64,000 nucleotides of DNA from CAMPKL01 sp963805925 (GTDB lineage: Bacteria > Acidobacteriota > Terriglobia > Bryobacterales > UBA6623), in contig CAWDWB010000010.1 in assembly GCA_963805925.1 (NCBI GenBank), forward strand, positions 124,001 to 188,000, read 5' to 3'. The notes under the pieces are model-generated. The model did no database searches, was not told where the DNA came from, and saw only the letters and a list, made by a program, of their open reading frames with translations. Position numbers and translations under genes: made by a program. Each line of letters starts with the position of its first letter. The first letter of the stretch is position 1. Positions 17,108-26,602 of the stretch are shown in pieces.

Positions 17108-18296
17108 TCCGGTACTCGTAAACTTCGCGCAATAGGGTCGTCGTCGCCTGGCGAATCATGAGGTCCGCTTTGAGTTGGGCCTCGACCACATCCAATTCAT
17201 CGATGCTTGAGAACAGCCGTGGGTTACGAGGCATATAGAGCGGGCAGCAATCGGTGAAAGGCTCGATGGATGTCTCGTAAGTCCCAATCTTGCGGGCGAT
17301 GGCCGTGATCTCTTGCTTGTCGTCTCCGCACAGGGGCCGGTACACGGGCATCTTGGCCACGGAGTTGACGCCTTCCATGTTGGGAAGGGTTTGCGAAGCC
17401 ACCTGGGCGATGCTGTCGCCGGTGATGGTTCCGTGGCAGCGATGGCTGCGTGCGACTTTTTCAGCGATGCGCAGCATAAAGCGGCGGTAAAGAAGCAAAC
17501 GGAACTCGTCCGGCGCGTTGGCCACGATGTGCCGTTGGATGGGGTCGAAGTCGATGAGGAAGAGGCGCGAGAGGCCTTGATAGGGCGTCAACTGGCGCAC
17601 GATTTCGCGGGCGATCGGCGGCGACTCCTCACCCGGACGCGCCGGAGCGCCGTAGAAGTGGACAAAGTTGACCCGCACGCCGCGGCGCATGATCTTGTAC
17701 GCGGCGACGGCCGAATCGATGCCGCCCGAAAGTAGGCACATAAGCCGTCCGGCGGTGCCGGTGGGGAGCCCGCCGAGGCCGCGTATTTTGTCTGTGAAAA
17801 CTACTGCCTCGGAGGCGGTGGCCTGGACAAAGCAGGTGGCTTCGGCGTTGTTGAGGTCCACGCGCACGTCTCGGCCTTGAGCCCGCGCTTGCTCGCCGAT
17901 CAGGGCGCCGAGCTGCCGCTCAACTTCAATCGAACGGAAGGGCAGTTGCTTAGACGCCCGTTTCGCCCTCACCCGGAAGGAGCGAAAGTCTTTCTCGCGC
18001 ATCAACTCCAGGCCTGCGGCCAGAATGCGTTCGAATGTCGGCGGGATACCGACGCCGACGCCAATGAATTCGATGCCGGGAACGCGCTGGAGCCGCTCGG
18101 CGGCTTGCCGCGCCCCTTCCGGCGTCTCCGCGGAGACCACCATTCTTTCGTTCAGATGGCCTTCGAGGGTGACCGGCAGGCCTTCAAGCGTCTGCTCAAT
18201 CGATGTCTTCAGCTTGCTGACAAAAAAGGGCTTATTGCAGCCTTTCAGCCATAGCTCGCTGTAATGCAGTACGAGCAACGGTCGTGTGGCGGTCAT
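17031..18296 (-). CDS. thiI: tRNA uracil 4-sulfurtransferase
   Basis: The 421-residue protein has an N-terminal ferredoxin-like/THUMP region followed by the PP-loop ATP pyrophosphatase motif LMCLLSGGIDSAVAAYK, and the conserved HGTITGDSIAQVASQT. The C-terminal rhodanese domain found in E. coli ThiI is missing, as in many bacteria; TDCCPLYMPRNP near the end holds conserved Cys. The enzyme makes 4-thiouridine in tRNA and may also feed thiazole synthesis. It is divergent from the polyphosphate glucokinase gene. Confidence 0.92.
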   Translation of the reverse strand: MTATRPLLVLHYSELWLKGCNKPFFVSKLKTSIEQTLEGLPVTLEGHLNERMVVSAETPEGARQAAERLQRVPGIEFIGVGVGIPPTFERILAAGLELMREKDFRSFRVRAKRASKQLPFRSIEVERQLGALIGEQARAQGRDVRVDLNNAEATCFVQATASEAVVFTDKIRGLGGLPTGTAGRLMCLLSGGIDSAVAAYKIMRRGVRVNFVHFYGAPARPGEESPPIAREIVRQLTPYQGLSRLFLIDFDPIQRHIVANAPDEFRLLLYRRFMLRIAEKVARSHRCHGTITGDSIAQVASQTLPNMEGVNSVAKMPVYRPLCGDDKQEITAIARKIGTYETSIEPFTDCCPLYMPRNPRLFSSIDELDVVEAQLKADLMIRQATTTLLREVYEYRNGGVRQKSAKQYVVAEKDTSPVLAG

Positions 18297-18364
18297 CTGT
18301 TCCCATTATAGAAAGGGCGCCAATGACCGCAGGCGCGATGATCCGATACACTCACGAGAAGTCT

Positions 18365-19066
18365 ATGGATGAATCCAAAGGTCCGCTTACCCTTTCGATT
18401 GATGTCGGGGGTTCCGGCGTCAAAATGATGATTCTCGATGCCGCGGGCGAGCCGTTGACGGACCGCCTGCGCCGCAAGACGCCCGATCAACCCACGCCCG
18501 CCCTGGTGATTCGCGAGATCGTATCGATGGCGGCGGAGATCGGCGCATTCGACCGCGTTTCGGTCGGTTTCCCCGGCGTCGTGGTCGACGGGATTACGCA
18601 CACTGCGGTGAACTTGCACAACGACTGGGCAGGCTTCGACCTTCGCGGCGCCTTGGTGGAGCAGCTGGGGAAGGATGTCCGCGTGGCAAACGATGCCGAC
18701 GTCCAGGGCTTGGGGGTGATCGAGGGCATCGGCGTCGAACTGGTGCTGACCTTGGGCACGGGCATCGGTTCGGCCTTGTTCACGAATGGCAAGCTGGTTC
18801 CCAATCTCGAATTAGGACACCATCCCTTCGAACGCAACAAAACCTACGAAGAGCGCATGGGCGACGAAGAACTGCGCAAGAAGGGTAAGGACACCTGGAA
18901 CGAGCGATTGCAGAGGGCGATCCCGATCTTGGATCGCGTGTTCAATTACCGGGTGCTCTACCTTGGCGGCGGCAATGCCCGCAAGATCAATTTCGAACTC
19001 CCCGAGAACGTGCGCACCGTCCCCAACGTCGCGGGCATTCTCGGCGGCATCCGCCTCTGGGATTAG
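18365..19066 (+). CDS. ppgK: Polyphosphate glucokinase (ROK family)
   Basis: The ATG at 18365 gives 233 residues beginning MDESKGPLTLSIDVGGSGVK, where DVGGSGVK is the first phosphate-binding motif. VSVGFPGVV, the VANDADVQGLGVIEG segment and LTLGTGIGSALFTNGKLVP follow, all typical of polyphosphate-dependent glucokinases, as is the ELGHHPF motif. The frame is open back to 18284, but the upstream codons lie in the thiI promoter region and overlap its start, so the shorter start is preferred. The enzyme phosphorylates glucose using polyphosphate (and perhaps ATP) in the cytoplasm. It converges on the aminoacylase gene. Confidence 0.88.
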   Translation: MDESKGPLTLSIDVGGSGVKMMILDAAGEPLTDRLRRKTPDQPTPALVIREIVSMAAEIGAFDRVSVGFPGVVVDGITHTAVNLHNDWAGFDLRGALVEQLGKDVRVANDADVQGLGVIEGIGVELVLTLGTGIGSALFTNGKLVPNLELGHHPFERNKTYEERMGDEELRKKGKDTWNERLQRAIPILDRVFNYRVLYLGGGNARKINFELPENVRTVPNVAGILGGIRLWD

Positions 19067-19072
19067 CCGCCG

Positions 19073-20722
19073 TTACATGGCGGTTGGCTGGTAGCCAGGG
19101 CCGCGCAACACCTTGCCGGATCGGCTATTCGTATGCTGCCCGTTGTCGAGAGCAATGACGCCGTTGACGATGACGTAGGGAATGCCTTCGGGATACTGAT
19201 GGGGTTTCTCGAAGGTGGCTTTGTCGATCACCGTCTCGGGGTCGAATAGCGTGACGTCGGCCCAATATCCTTCCTTGATTAAGCCCCGGTCGGGGATGTT
19301 CGCTTTTTCGGCATTCATGCTGGTCATTTTCTTGACCGCTTCGGGAAGTTCCAAAGTATGCAGTTCGCGCACGTAGCGGCCGAGCACGCGCGGGAAGGTG
19401 CCGTACCAGCGCGGATGGGGGTGCGTATTTCCTTTGGGGCCGTCGGGACTGATCGCCGAGCCGTCTGATCCGATCGAAGTATAAGGCTGCTTCATGGCCA
19501 ACTGCATGTCGCCTTCGGAGTGATGGAAGAATACGGTCGGCACGCTGCCGTTTTCTTCGATCAGCACGTCGAGCAAGATGCCGACAGGGTCGCCGACACG
19601 CGAGGCGATCAATTCGCTCATGCGCTTGCCGACCCACTGCTTGTTACTTTCCTGTTTGAAGCTCACCAGCAACATGCCTTCCCAGCCGCCGCCGGTGGCC
19701 AGGTAGTGGTTGTACCAGCCCGGTAAACCGTTGAGGATGTCGCGGCGCAGCCGGGCGCGTTGCGCGGGGTCGCGCAACCGGGCCAGCATGGCCTCATTGC
19801 CGCCGTCATGCGCCCAAGGCGGAATGATGGCGCGCAGATCGTTTTGGCCGGCGGTGTAGGGGTAAACATTCGAACGGATATCCAGGCCCTCGGCGCGGGC
19901 GTCATCGATCATCTTGAGAACCTCGGGCATACGGCCCCACAGGGCCTTGTCGGCGATCTTCAGATGGATGATGTCCACGCGGATTTTGGCGCCGCGCCCG
20001 ACGGCGATGGCTTCGGCAACGGAATCGAACACGCCCTGACCTTCGTCGCGGATGTGCGTGGAATAGAGGCCGCCATGCGCGGCGGCAGGCTTGGCGAGTT
20101 CGGCGAGTTGCTCGGTGGTCACCAGACTCGAAGGCGGCATCAGCAGAGAGGTGGAGAGTCCCAGCGCGCCCTGCTGCATGGCCTTCTCAACCTCGGCCTT
20201 CATCAGTTCAATTTCTTCATCGGTCGCAGGCTTGAGTTCATCGCCTTTGATGAAGGTCCAGATCTGGGTCTGGCCGACGTAGGAGGCGATGTTCGGCGTG
20301 AGGCCCTTCGAATCCATGAAATCGAAATACTCGCCCAGCGTTTGCCACTTCTGCTCGCCGGGAGGCAAGGGTCCTTGAGAATTGCCTTCACCCAGGATCA
20401 TCGTCGTCACGCCTTGGCGGACCATGCTTTCGGCATTCGGCTCATCGATCACCGTTAGATCCGAGTGGTTGTGCATGTCGATGAATCCCGGCGCCACGAC
20501 CAGACCGGAAGCGTCAATGCGCCGTTCGGCGCCCACTGCTGCGAGGTCGCCGATGGCGGCAATTTTGCCGTCGAGGATGCCCACATCGGCGTCACGGGCC
20601 GGCGAGCCCGAGCCGTCGATGAGACTTCCGTGCTCGATGACGATGTCGTAAGTCGGCTGCGATGAGCAGGAACTCAGCAGCAAGGCAAAGATGAGGGATG
20701 GGAGGGCGTAGCGCGGTTTCAC
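19073..20722 (-). CDS. N-acyl-D-amino-acid deacylase-like lipoprotein amidohydrolase
   Basis: The 549-residue protein starts with a lipoprotein signal peptide (lipobox LLSSC, Cys19). The amidohydrolase fold follows: a composite beta-sandwich start (YDIVIEHGSLIDGSGSPARD), the metal site GFIDMHNHSD, the STHIRDEG segment, and a late VFFHHSEGDMQL segment. The C-terminal GLIKEGYWADVTLFDPET is typical of D-aminoacylases. Expected activity is removal of the acyl group from N-acyl-D-amino acids outside the cytoplasm, attached to a membrane. It is 30 bp downstream of fliJ on the same strand, but there is no functional link to flagella. Confidence 0.88.
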   Translation of the reverse strand: MKPRYALPSLIFALLLSSCSSQPTYDIVIEHGSLIDGSGSPARDADVGILDGKIAAIGDLAAVGAERRIDASGLVVAPGFIDMHNHSDLTVIDEPNAESMVRQGVTTMILGEGNSQGPLPPGEQKWQTLGEYFDFMDSKGLTPNIASYVGQTQIWTFIKGDELKPATDEEIELMKAEVEKAMQQGALGLSTSLLMPPSSLVTTEQLAELAKPAAAHGGLYSTHIRDEGQGVFDSVAEAIAVGRGAKIRVDIIHLKIADKALWGRMPEVLKMIDDARAEGLDIRSNVYPYTAGQNDLRAIIPPWAHDGGNEAMLARLRDPAQRARLRRDILNGLPGWYNHYLATGGGWEGMLLVSFKQESNKQWVGKRMSELIASRVGDPVGILLDVLIEENGSVPTVFFHHSEGDMQLAMKQPYTSIGSDGSAISPDGPKGNTHPHPRWYGTFPRVLGRYVRELHTLELPEAVKKMTSMNAEKANIPDRGLIKEGYWADVTLFDPETVIDKATFEKPHQYPEGIPYVIVNGVIALDNGQHTNSRSGKVLRGPGYQPTAM

Positions 20723-20751
20723 GCGGCCATTGTAGCCATGTTGGGCGCCGC

Positions 20752-21192
20752 CTATGCGCTTCTTCTATGGCGTGCTGCCAAGTAGAGTTCGGCGGCGGTT
20801 TGTTCGATCTGCCGGTCTTCGAGGCGGCGGTGCTCGGCAAGTCTCCGCTCGCGGAGCTTCGCAAGCACCTCGACACGCCGTCTAATCTCCAGGGCATGCG
20901 TCGTGGCTTGATGAATAGGCCCGTCCAACTTGTCTGCGGCGTTTTGGGCGGCAATTGCATTCACAGCTAGACTGGCTCGCCATGCATCGAGTTCACGGAG
21001 TTGCTCGCCGGCGATTGGGTCCGTTTGCGAAAGGCGTTCCAGCGCGGCCTGACGCTGCTGCAGCAGTTCATCGGATTGCCGGCGCGCCGCCTGTTGTTTG
21101 GCGCGCAGTTCGGCGGACTTGGCCTCAGCTGCCTCCATCTCGCGGCGCAGCAAAGCTAAATAGGGGTCGAGGGGAAATCGAAAGCGCTTCAT
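20752..21192 (-). CDS. fliJ: Flagellar export protein FliJ
   Basis: The 146-residue, almost wholly coiled-coil protein begins MKRFRFPLDPYLALLRREME, matching the F-x-F-x-L-x-x-(L/Y)-L-x-x-R start of FliJ. Long heptad-rich helices follow. It overlaps the end of fliI by the ATGA arrangement (start at 21192, fliI stop at 21189), showing translational coupling. FliJ is the central stalk that links the FliI ATPase ring to the export gate. Confidence 0.85.
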   Translation of the reverse strand: MKRFRFPLDPYLALLRREMEAAEAKSAELRAKQQAARRQSDELLQQRQAALERLSQTDPIAGEQLRELDAWRASLAVNAIAAQNAADKLDGPIHQATTHALEIRRRVEVLAKLRERRLAEHRRLEDRQIEQTAAELYLAARHRRSA

Positions 21193-22517
21193 ACTCTTGC
21201 GGCTAGGTCTTTCAGTTGGGCCAGGGTTTCGTTGAGCGGCGATGAGCGGTTCAACTGCTGGCGCAGAAATTCTCTAATGCGATCCTGCTCCGTGACCGCG
21301 GCGTCTAGCTTGGCATTTGCGCCGGCGGTGTAGGCTCCCAGGTTGATGAGGTCTTCCGAGCGCCGGTAGGCGGCCAAGGAATCGCGCAGCTTAGACGCCC
21401 AGGCGTTCTGCTCCGGGCTGGCAACAGCGTCAGTCAGTCGGCTCACACTATCTAGTACGTCAATTGCGGGGAAATGGTTCGCAGCCGCGAGCTGTCTTGA
21501 TAAAACGATGTGGCCGTCCAGCAAAGACCGCGCCGCGTCGGCGATCGGCTCAGCGAGGTCGTCGCCCTCGACCAAGATGGTGTAGATGCCGGTAATCGAT
21601 CCGCAGGCGAAATTACCGGCGCGTTCGAACAGCCGCGGCAATAACTGAAACACGGACGGCGTATAGCCTTTCTGGCTGGGCGGTTCGCCGGCGGCCAGGC
21701 CGATCTCGCGCTGCGCCATCGCCAGGCGCGTAGCGGAGTCCATGATCAGCATCACGTCCTGACCCTGGGACTTGAAGTAGTCGGCGACGGTCGCCGCCAG
21801 AAAGGCTGCGCGAACCCGCGCGGGGGCCGGTCTATCTGAAGTGGCGGCGACGACGACCGAGCGTTTGAGCCCTTCGGGGCCGAGATTCTTGTCGATGAAC
21901 TCGCGGACTTCGCGATTGCGTTCGCCGATCATGGCGATCACGTTGACGTCGGCTTCGCTCGAGCGTGCCATGGCGGCCAAAAGGGTGCTCTTACCGACGC
22001 CGGAGCCGCCGAAGATGCCCACGCGCTGGCCCTTGCCGCAAGGCAGCATGGCGTCGACGACGCGCACGCCGGTGACCAGTTGTTCGCGGATCGGCTCCCT
22101 TTCCATGGGGCCGGGCGCGTCTGGATGGAGCGGCAGCCGATGCCCGCAGCGCAGCGGACCGAGGCCGTCGAGGGGACGGCTAAATCCGTCGATGACGCGG
22201 CCGAGCAACTCGGGTCCGACCGGCGCCAGCGAGGCGGACTTTCTCGTTCTCACCACGGCGCCGGCCCGCAACCCTTGCGGCTCCTCAAGAGGCATCAGTA
22301 GAACGCGGTTTTCCCGGAACCCAATCACCTGCGCCAAGCGAGCCTGCCCGCCCTCGCCCTGGATGTCGCAGAGATCTCCGATCGAGGCCGAGGGCCCTTC
22401 CGCTTCCACAACCAATCCAATGCAGTCCACGACTTTGCCCAGACCGCGGATGGGATCGATATGCGGCAGCCGGCCGACGTAGGTCCGCAGGTGGTCACGC
22501 AAGGCATCGCTAGGCAT
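21189..22517 (-). CDS. fliI: Flagellum-specific export ATPase
   Basis: The start is set at ATG 22517 (MPSDALRDHLRTYVG), giving 442 residues, the usual FliI length. The open frame extends upstream to 22856, but that part is an out-of-frame reading of fliH and has no FliI similarity. Walker A is GIFGGSGVGKSTLLAAMAR, Walker B is DVMLIMDSATRLAMAQRE, and GEPPSQKGYTPSVFQLLPRL is the conserved F1-ATPase-like segment. It overlaps the end of fliH by 8 bp and the start of fliJ by 4 bp. The protein powers flagellar type III export. Confidence 0.95.
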   Translation of the reverse strand: MPSDALRDHLRTYVGRLPHIDPIRGLGKVVDCIGLVVEAEGPSASIGDLCDIQGEGGQARLAQVIGFRENRVLLMPLEEPQGLRAGAVVRTRKSASLAPVGPELLGRVIDGFSRPLDGLGPLRCGHRLPLHPDAPGPMEREPIREQLVTGVRVVDAMLPCGKGQRVGIFGGSGVGKSTLLAAMARSSEADVNVIAMIGERNREVREFIDKNLGPEGLKRSVVVAATSDRPAPARVRAAFLAATVADYFKSQGQDVMLIMDSATRLAMAQREIGLAAGEPPSQKGYTPSVFQLLPRLFERAGNFACGSITGIYTILVEGDDLAEPIADAARSLLDGHIVLSRQLAAANHFPAIDVLDSVSRLTDAVASPEQNAWASKLRDSLAAYRRSEDLINLGAYTAGANAKLDAAVTEQDRIREFLRQQLNRSSPLNETLAQLKDLAARV

Positions 22518-23154
22518 CGGCGAGCCCCATTTGCAGTTCGTCGAGTTGGGAGTCGATCCTAGCGTCCAGCATGCCGTTCTTGGTCTCAAGCAGTGCGCCG
22601 CCCCGGGCCACGTCCTTGGAGGCCGCCACTTCAATGTCGGGGCCGACCGAAAGTCGCACTTGTTCCAGATCGTCCGGATGCACCAAGACTCTGGTGATTT
22701 CAGAGTTGGACTTTTCATCCATGCAGGAGCGGACGATTCCGGCGGCGGCCGATCTGTCGAGCGTCGCCTCGCGCCGCAGAATTCTGCGCGCCGCGGCGAA
22801 AGCCAGATCAACGACTTCGCGTTCGACTTCGGTGCGAATGGTCGAGCGGTAGGCAAGCAATTGGCTGACGGTCGATTGGAGTTGGGTCAATTGGACTTGG
22901 TGCTGTTGGGCGGCGGCGTCCCGGCCCTCCCTCTGTCCGCGGGCGAGCCCTTCGGCGAAGCCGGCCTTCCAAGCGGACTCCTTGAGTTCCTCGAGCCAAG
23001 CTTCAGATCCAGTCGGAGTCTCGCCCAGAGCCTCCCCGGCGGAAACCTGAGGTGCGACAAAAGGGGTAATCCCCGCCGTCGACTCTCCGGTGGCCTGGGG
23101 CAACTGCATGGGCGTAATCAGGCAGTCGCTCGGATTGTGAATGACCTTAGACAA
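22510..23154 (-). CDS. fliH: Flagellar assembly protein FliH
   Basis: The 214-residue protein has a low-complexity N-terminus, a middle helix with Gly/Ala-spaced repeats (WKAGFAEGLARGQREGRD, matching the FliH GxxxG-type repeat) and a C-terminal domain related to the V/F-type ATPase peripheral stalk (VDLAFAAARRILRREATLD). FliH binds and regulates FliI. The gene overlaps fliG (8 bp upstream) and fliI (8 bp downstream), as expected within the operon. Confidence 0.88.
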   Translation of the reverse strand: MSKVIHNPSDCLITPMQLPQATGESTAGITPFVAPQVSAGEALGETPTGSEAWLEELKESAWKAGFAEGLARGQREGRDAAAQQHQVQLTQLQSTVSQLLAYRSTIRTEVEREVVDLAFAAARRILRREATLDRSAAAGIVRSCMDEKSNSEITRVLVHPDDLEQVRLSVGPDIEVAASKDVARGGALLETKNGMLDARIDSQLDELQMGLADA

Positions 23155-24178
23155 CGAACTGTTCGCCGACGGCGCCCTTGAGGCTCACGACGCCTTCGGC
23201 TTCGAGGTCTCGGACGATCTTGATGATTTCTTGCTGGGCGGCTTCGACTTCGCGGATCTTGGTCGGACCGAGCATGTCCATGTCCTCCTTGAGCATCGCG
23301 CCGCCGCGTTCGGACATATTGGCGAAAAAATGAGACCGCAACTTCTCGCTAGTGCCCTTGAGGGCGACGGTCAGTACCCTCTTGTCGACGCGCGTCAGCA
23401 CTTCGCGAATGCCGAACGAGTCAATCAGCAACATGTCGTCGAATACGAACATGAGGTTGCGAATCGCGACGCCTAACTCTCCATCGGCTTCTTCGATCTG
23501 CTGGAGCAGTTCTTGTCCAGAGTTCGCTTCCATCCGATTCAACATTTCGGCGACGGCTGGGATACCTCCCAACGATTCGCTTCTCATCTGACCGAGCGAA
23601 CGCAGACGCTGTTCCAGGATGGCCGCGATTCGCCTGACGACTTCCGGCGAGATTTGTTCCAGCCGCGCCATGCGCATCGAGACGGCTCCGCGAATTCCCG
23701 CCGGCAAGGCCATCAGCATGGCTGCGGCGGCAGTGCTGTCGAGATGGGACAAAACCAGAGCGATTGTTTGCGGCGATTCGTCTTGGATGTACTTTGCCGC
23801 CTGCTGCGGGTCTGCCTTCTGGAGCCTCTGGAAAGTCGGAATCTCGCCTCCGATCGAGCGCACGACGCGATCGACGATCACCTTCGCCTTATCCTGTCCA
23901 AAGGCGTTGTTCAGCACTTTCCTCGCATACTCGAGGCCGCCCTCGGAAAGCTGCTTGTGGGCCAGTTCCAGTTCGTGGAATTCCTCAAGTACGTGCTGAG
24001 CTTGCTCGGACGAAACGCTCTCGATTCTTGAAATCTCTCCGCTGAGCATTTGAATTTCGTCTTCGGTGAGGTAGCGAAACACCTGCGAAGCGACCTCGTC
24101 GCCTAGAGTGACCATGGCGATGGCAGCCTTGCGGAGCCCCCGCAGCAGGGCATTCGAATTAGATGAATCGCTAATCAT
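23147..24178 (-). CDS. fliG: Flagellar motor switch protein FliG
   Basis: The 343-residue protein shows the FliG N, middle and C domains. The middle-domain EHPQ-type motif reads DESPQTIALVLSHLDS. The C-terminal torque helix region includes FGIREVLTRVDKRVLTVALK and the charged SERGGAMLKEDMDMLG segment. FliG sits on the MS ring, binds MotA and FliM, and sets rotation direction. It overlaps fliF by 8 bp and fliH by 8 bp. Confidence 0.95.
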   Translation of the reverse strand: MISDSSNSNALLRGLRKAAIAMVTLGDEVASQVFRYLTEDEIQMLSGEISRIESVSSEQAQHVLEEFHELELAHKQLSEGGLEYARKVLNNAFGQDKAKVIVDRVVRSIGGEIPTFQRLQKADPQQAAKYIQDESPQTIALVLSHLDSTAAAAMLMALPAGIRGAVSMRMARLEQISPEVVRRIAAILEQRLRSLGQMRSESLGGIPAVAEMLNRMEANSGQELLQQIEEADGELGVAIRNLMFVFDDMLLIDSFGIREVLTRVDKRVLTVALKGTSEKLRSHFFANMSERGGAMLKEDMDMLGPTKIREVEAAQQEIIKIVRDLEAEGVVSLKGAVGEQFVV

Positions 24179-25829
24179 CCTCTCTCATCCAACTCCGCAC
24201 AAGGCTGGCGAATCGCTCAGGGCTCTCGGTCGCCACCTCTTCGAGGTGACGCCTCAGCACGGCGGTTTTGCCGGTCTGCTCGGACGAGATCTTCAGGCCT
24301 TTCAACATGCGGTCTTCTTCCGCCCGGCGGCGCTCGCTCTCCTCGGCCGCGGCTTCTTCGATCTGCTTGCGTTCTCGTTCGGTCTCGAGCGCACGCTGCC
24401 GCGCCACGCGAATCTGCGCCGCGGCGCGCCGGCGTTTGAGGAAGACCACCAGACCGGTCAGCAGCCCGACCCCAAGTGCCCCGAGCAGAATCGGCGACCG
24501 ATTCTTGCGGAACCACTCGGGACTGAGTAGTTCGTCGGCAGGGTCCGGCGCCGGTTCCGGCGCGATGGGTCCCGCCTCGAGCATGGAGAACGGCAGGCTC
24601 TCGACGGTCACGGTGTCGCCGCGGTCCAGCCTGGCCCCGGATGCGGCGATCACCAGGCTGCGCACGGTTTCGAGCTCGGCGGCGTCTCTCGGCCTTCTGG
24701 CGAGTTGCCCCTGCGCTTCGTCCAGGTAGACCTGATGATCGATCAGCACAGCAACCGACATCCGTTGAATGTCGCCTCGCGCCAGGGTACGGCGCGTCAC
24801 CGTCCGGCTGGACTGAAAATTCGTGGTTTCCGAGTTGCGTTCCGTTCCGAGGCGCTGCTGCTCGGGTTCGGCAGGAGTGCGGGGCAGGTTCGACGCGGTG
24901 CCCGGAGCGCCGGAGGGAGGTCTGTCGAGTGCGCTCTCCTGCGTTACCTGGCGGTTCATGACGACCGTATTCGGATCCACCAGTTCCTGAGTTTGTTCAC
25001 CGGAGTTCCAATCGACTTCGACCGCCACATTGGCGCGCACTCCGCCGGGCCCAAGACGCGGTTCCAGCGTGGCTAGGATGCGGTTGGCGGCGTCTCTCTC
25101 GATGCTGCGTTGAAAATCGAGTTGGCGCTCGCTGAGGTCCTCGGAACCGCCAAAGCGTGACGTGAACAGCCGCCCCGTTTGATCCATCACGACGACGCCG
25201 TCCGGGGAGAGTCCTTCGACAGCGCTAGCGACCAAGTAGGAGATGGCCCGGGTCTGCTCTTTGGAAAGCTCGTGTCCGCCTTGCAGCCGGACAACGATAG
25301 ATGCCTTGGCGGGTGCGTCTCGTTCGAGGAATACCGAACGCTCCGGCAGAGTGATGTGAGCGCGCGCTTGGGCGACTTCCGCCAACGATGAGATCGTTCG
25401 TTCGAGTTCGCCCTCGAGGGCTCGCTGGAAGTTGATGCGTTCGGCGAACTCGGTGGCCCCGAAGTTCGCTTGGTCGAACAGTTCGAAGCCTAGGCGTCCG
25501 CTCTCGGGCAAGCCCTCGGTGGCTAGTTGCAGCCGCACGCGGTCGAGTTCTTTCTGCGGCACGAGGATCGTCGTGCCGTTCGTCTCGAGCCGGTAGGGAA
25601 CCTCCATCGTCTCCAAGCGGGCGACGATCATGCCTGCCTCTTGAGCATTGAGGCCGGAATAAAGAGACCGATAGTCGCGAACGTTCGAACGCCAAACGAA
25701 GAGCCCAATCAAGCTCATCACCAGGACCGCGACCACAAACAGCGTGACCCTGCCGCGCTGGTTCAAGGCGGCCCAGAAATCGCCGATCTGCTCCAGCAGT
25801 CGGCGCAATGTTGTGAAAAATTCCTCCAC
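24171..25829 (-). CDS. fliF: Flagellar MS-ring protein FliF
   Basis: The 552-residue protein has the two membrane segments expected for FliF: RVTLFVVAVLVMSLIGLFVW near residue 30 and ILLGALGVGLLTGLVVFL near residue 445. The ring-building motifs between them include SLYSGLNAQEAGMIVARLE, LPESGRLGFELFDQANFG and ERTISSLAEVAQARAHITLP. The cytoplasmic C-terminal tail, which binds FliG, ends in VRSWMREDD. The gene lies between fliE (20 bp upstream) and fliG. Confidence 0.95.
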   Translation of the reverse strand: MEEFFTTLRRLLEQIGDFWAALNQRGRVTLFVVAVLVMSLIGLFVWRSNVRDYRSLYSGLNAQEAGMIVARLETMEVPYRLETNGTTILVPQKELDRVRLQLATEGLPESGRLGFELFDQANFGATEFAERINFQRALEGELERTISSLAEVAQARAHITLPERSVFLERDAPAKASIVVRLQGGHELSKEQTRAISYLVASAVEGLSPDGVVVMDQTGRLFTSRFGGSEDLSERQLDFQRSIERDAANRILATLEPRLGPGGVRANVAVEVDWNSGEQTQELVDPNTVVMNRQVTQESALDRPPSGAPGTASNLPRTPAEPEQQRLGTERNSETTNFQSSRTVTRRTLARGDIQRMSVAVLIDHQVYLDEAQGQLARRPRDAAELETVRSLVIAASGARLDRGDTVTVESLPFSMLEAGPIAPEPAPDPADELLSPEWFRKNRSPILLGALGVGLLTGLVVFLKRRRAAAQIRVARQRALETERERKQIEEAAAEESERRRAEEDRMLKGLKISSEQTGKTAVLRRHLEEVATESPERFASLVRSWMREDD

Positions 25830-25849
25830 GGCGAACTACATGACTCGGG

Positions 25850-26140
25850 TCAAACTTGCATCCGCATGACTTCTTGATAAGCTTCGACGGCCTTGTTGCG
25901 GATGGCCATAGTCAACTCAAAAGCCAGTGCCGCTTGCTCCCCGGCCAGCACGACTCGATGAAGTTCCACGGGCTCTCCGGCGATGAGTTGACGGGACTGC
26001 TGCTGGGCATCGGACTGTAAATCCTGAAGTTTGGTCATGCCTTCTTTGAGCAACTCGCCGAATCCGCCGCCCGCGCCGCCCGGTTTGGCGCTTTCGGCTA
26101 GGTCGGGCAAAGTGATCTGGCTGAAGCGAATCGCGTCCAC
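25850..26140 (-). CDS. fliE: Flagellar hook-basal body complex protein FliE
   Basis: The 96-residue protein ends with the FliE signature ELTMAIRNKAVEAYQEVMRM, preceded by a helix rich in Gln (LQSDAQQQSRQLIAGEPVE). FliE joins the MS ring to the rod and is the first exported rod component. It is 10 bp downstream of flgC and 20 bp upstream of fliF. The N-terminal 40 residues are variable, as usual. Confidence 0.92.
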   Translation of the reverse strand: MDAIRFSQITLPDLAESAKPGGAGGGFGELLKEGMTKLQDLQSDAQQQSRQLIAGEPVELHRVVLAGEQAALAFELTMAIRNKAVEAYQEVMRMQV

Positions 26141-26150
26141 TGCGCTTCTC

Positions 26151-26600
26151 CTAGCGGGCCACGTCGATGGTCGCGTTGATCATCTGCCGTACTGCATCGA
26201 TCACCGCGAGGTTCGCTTGGTAGGAGCGAACCGAAGCGGTCAGATCGACCATATCTTCGATCGGATTGAACCCCGGATAAGCGACGTATCCGGCTTCGTC
26301 CGCGTCGGGGTGGTTGGGCTCAAAACGCATCTCGGGCTCGGCCGTCTCGAACTCCATGCGGGCCACGCGGACGCCTTCAAGCGCACCGCCGTCGATGCGC
26401 GAGCGCGCCTGCGACAGTACCGTGCCGAAGGCCTGGCCGGCCGGCGCGGATTCGAAGACGACTCTGCGCCGGCGGTAAGGACCTCCTTGGCGAGTTCGCG
26501 TCGTTTCGGAGTTGGCGATGTTCTCGGTCAGCGCCTCGACGCGCGCTCTTTGCGCAGCCAGTCCGGAAGCCCCTACACCCAATGCGTCATATAAACCCAT
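26151..26600 (-). CDS. flgC: Flagellar basal-body rod protein FlgC
   Basis: This 149-residue rod protein has the N-terminal rod/hook motif LGVGASGLAAQRARVEALTEN-type helix followed by IANSETTRT, and the C-terminal NPIEDMVDLTASVRSYQANL with INATIDV at the end, both highly conserved in FlgC. The middle segment YVAYPGFNP matches the FlgC VxxPNVNxxxEM region with substitutions. It is 2 bp downstream of flgB. Confidence 0.93.
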   Translation of the reverse strand: MGLYDALGVGASGLAAQRARVEALTENIANSETTRTRQGGPYRRRRVVFESAPAGQAFGTVLSQARSRIDGGALEGVRVARMEFETAEPEMRFEPNHPDADEAGYVAYPGFNPIEDMVDLTASVRSYQANLAVIDAVRQMINATIDVAR

Positions 26601-26602
26601 GT

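Noticed and set aside
22518..22856. N-terminal extension of fliI (113 codons)
   Set aside because: It is an out-of-frame reading of fliH, rich in Pro/Arg/Ser, with no FliI similarity; ATG 22517 gives the standard length and operon overlap.
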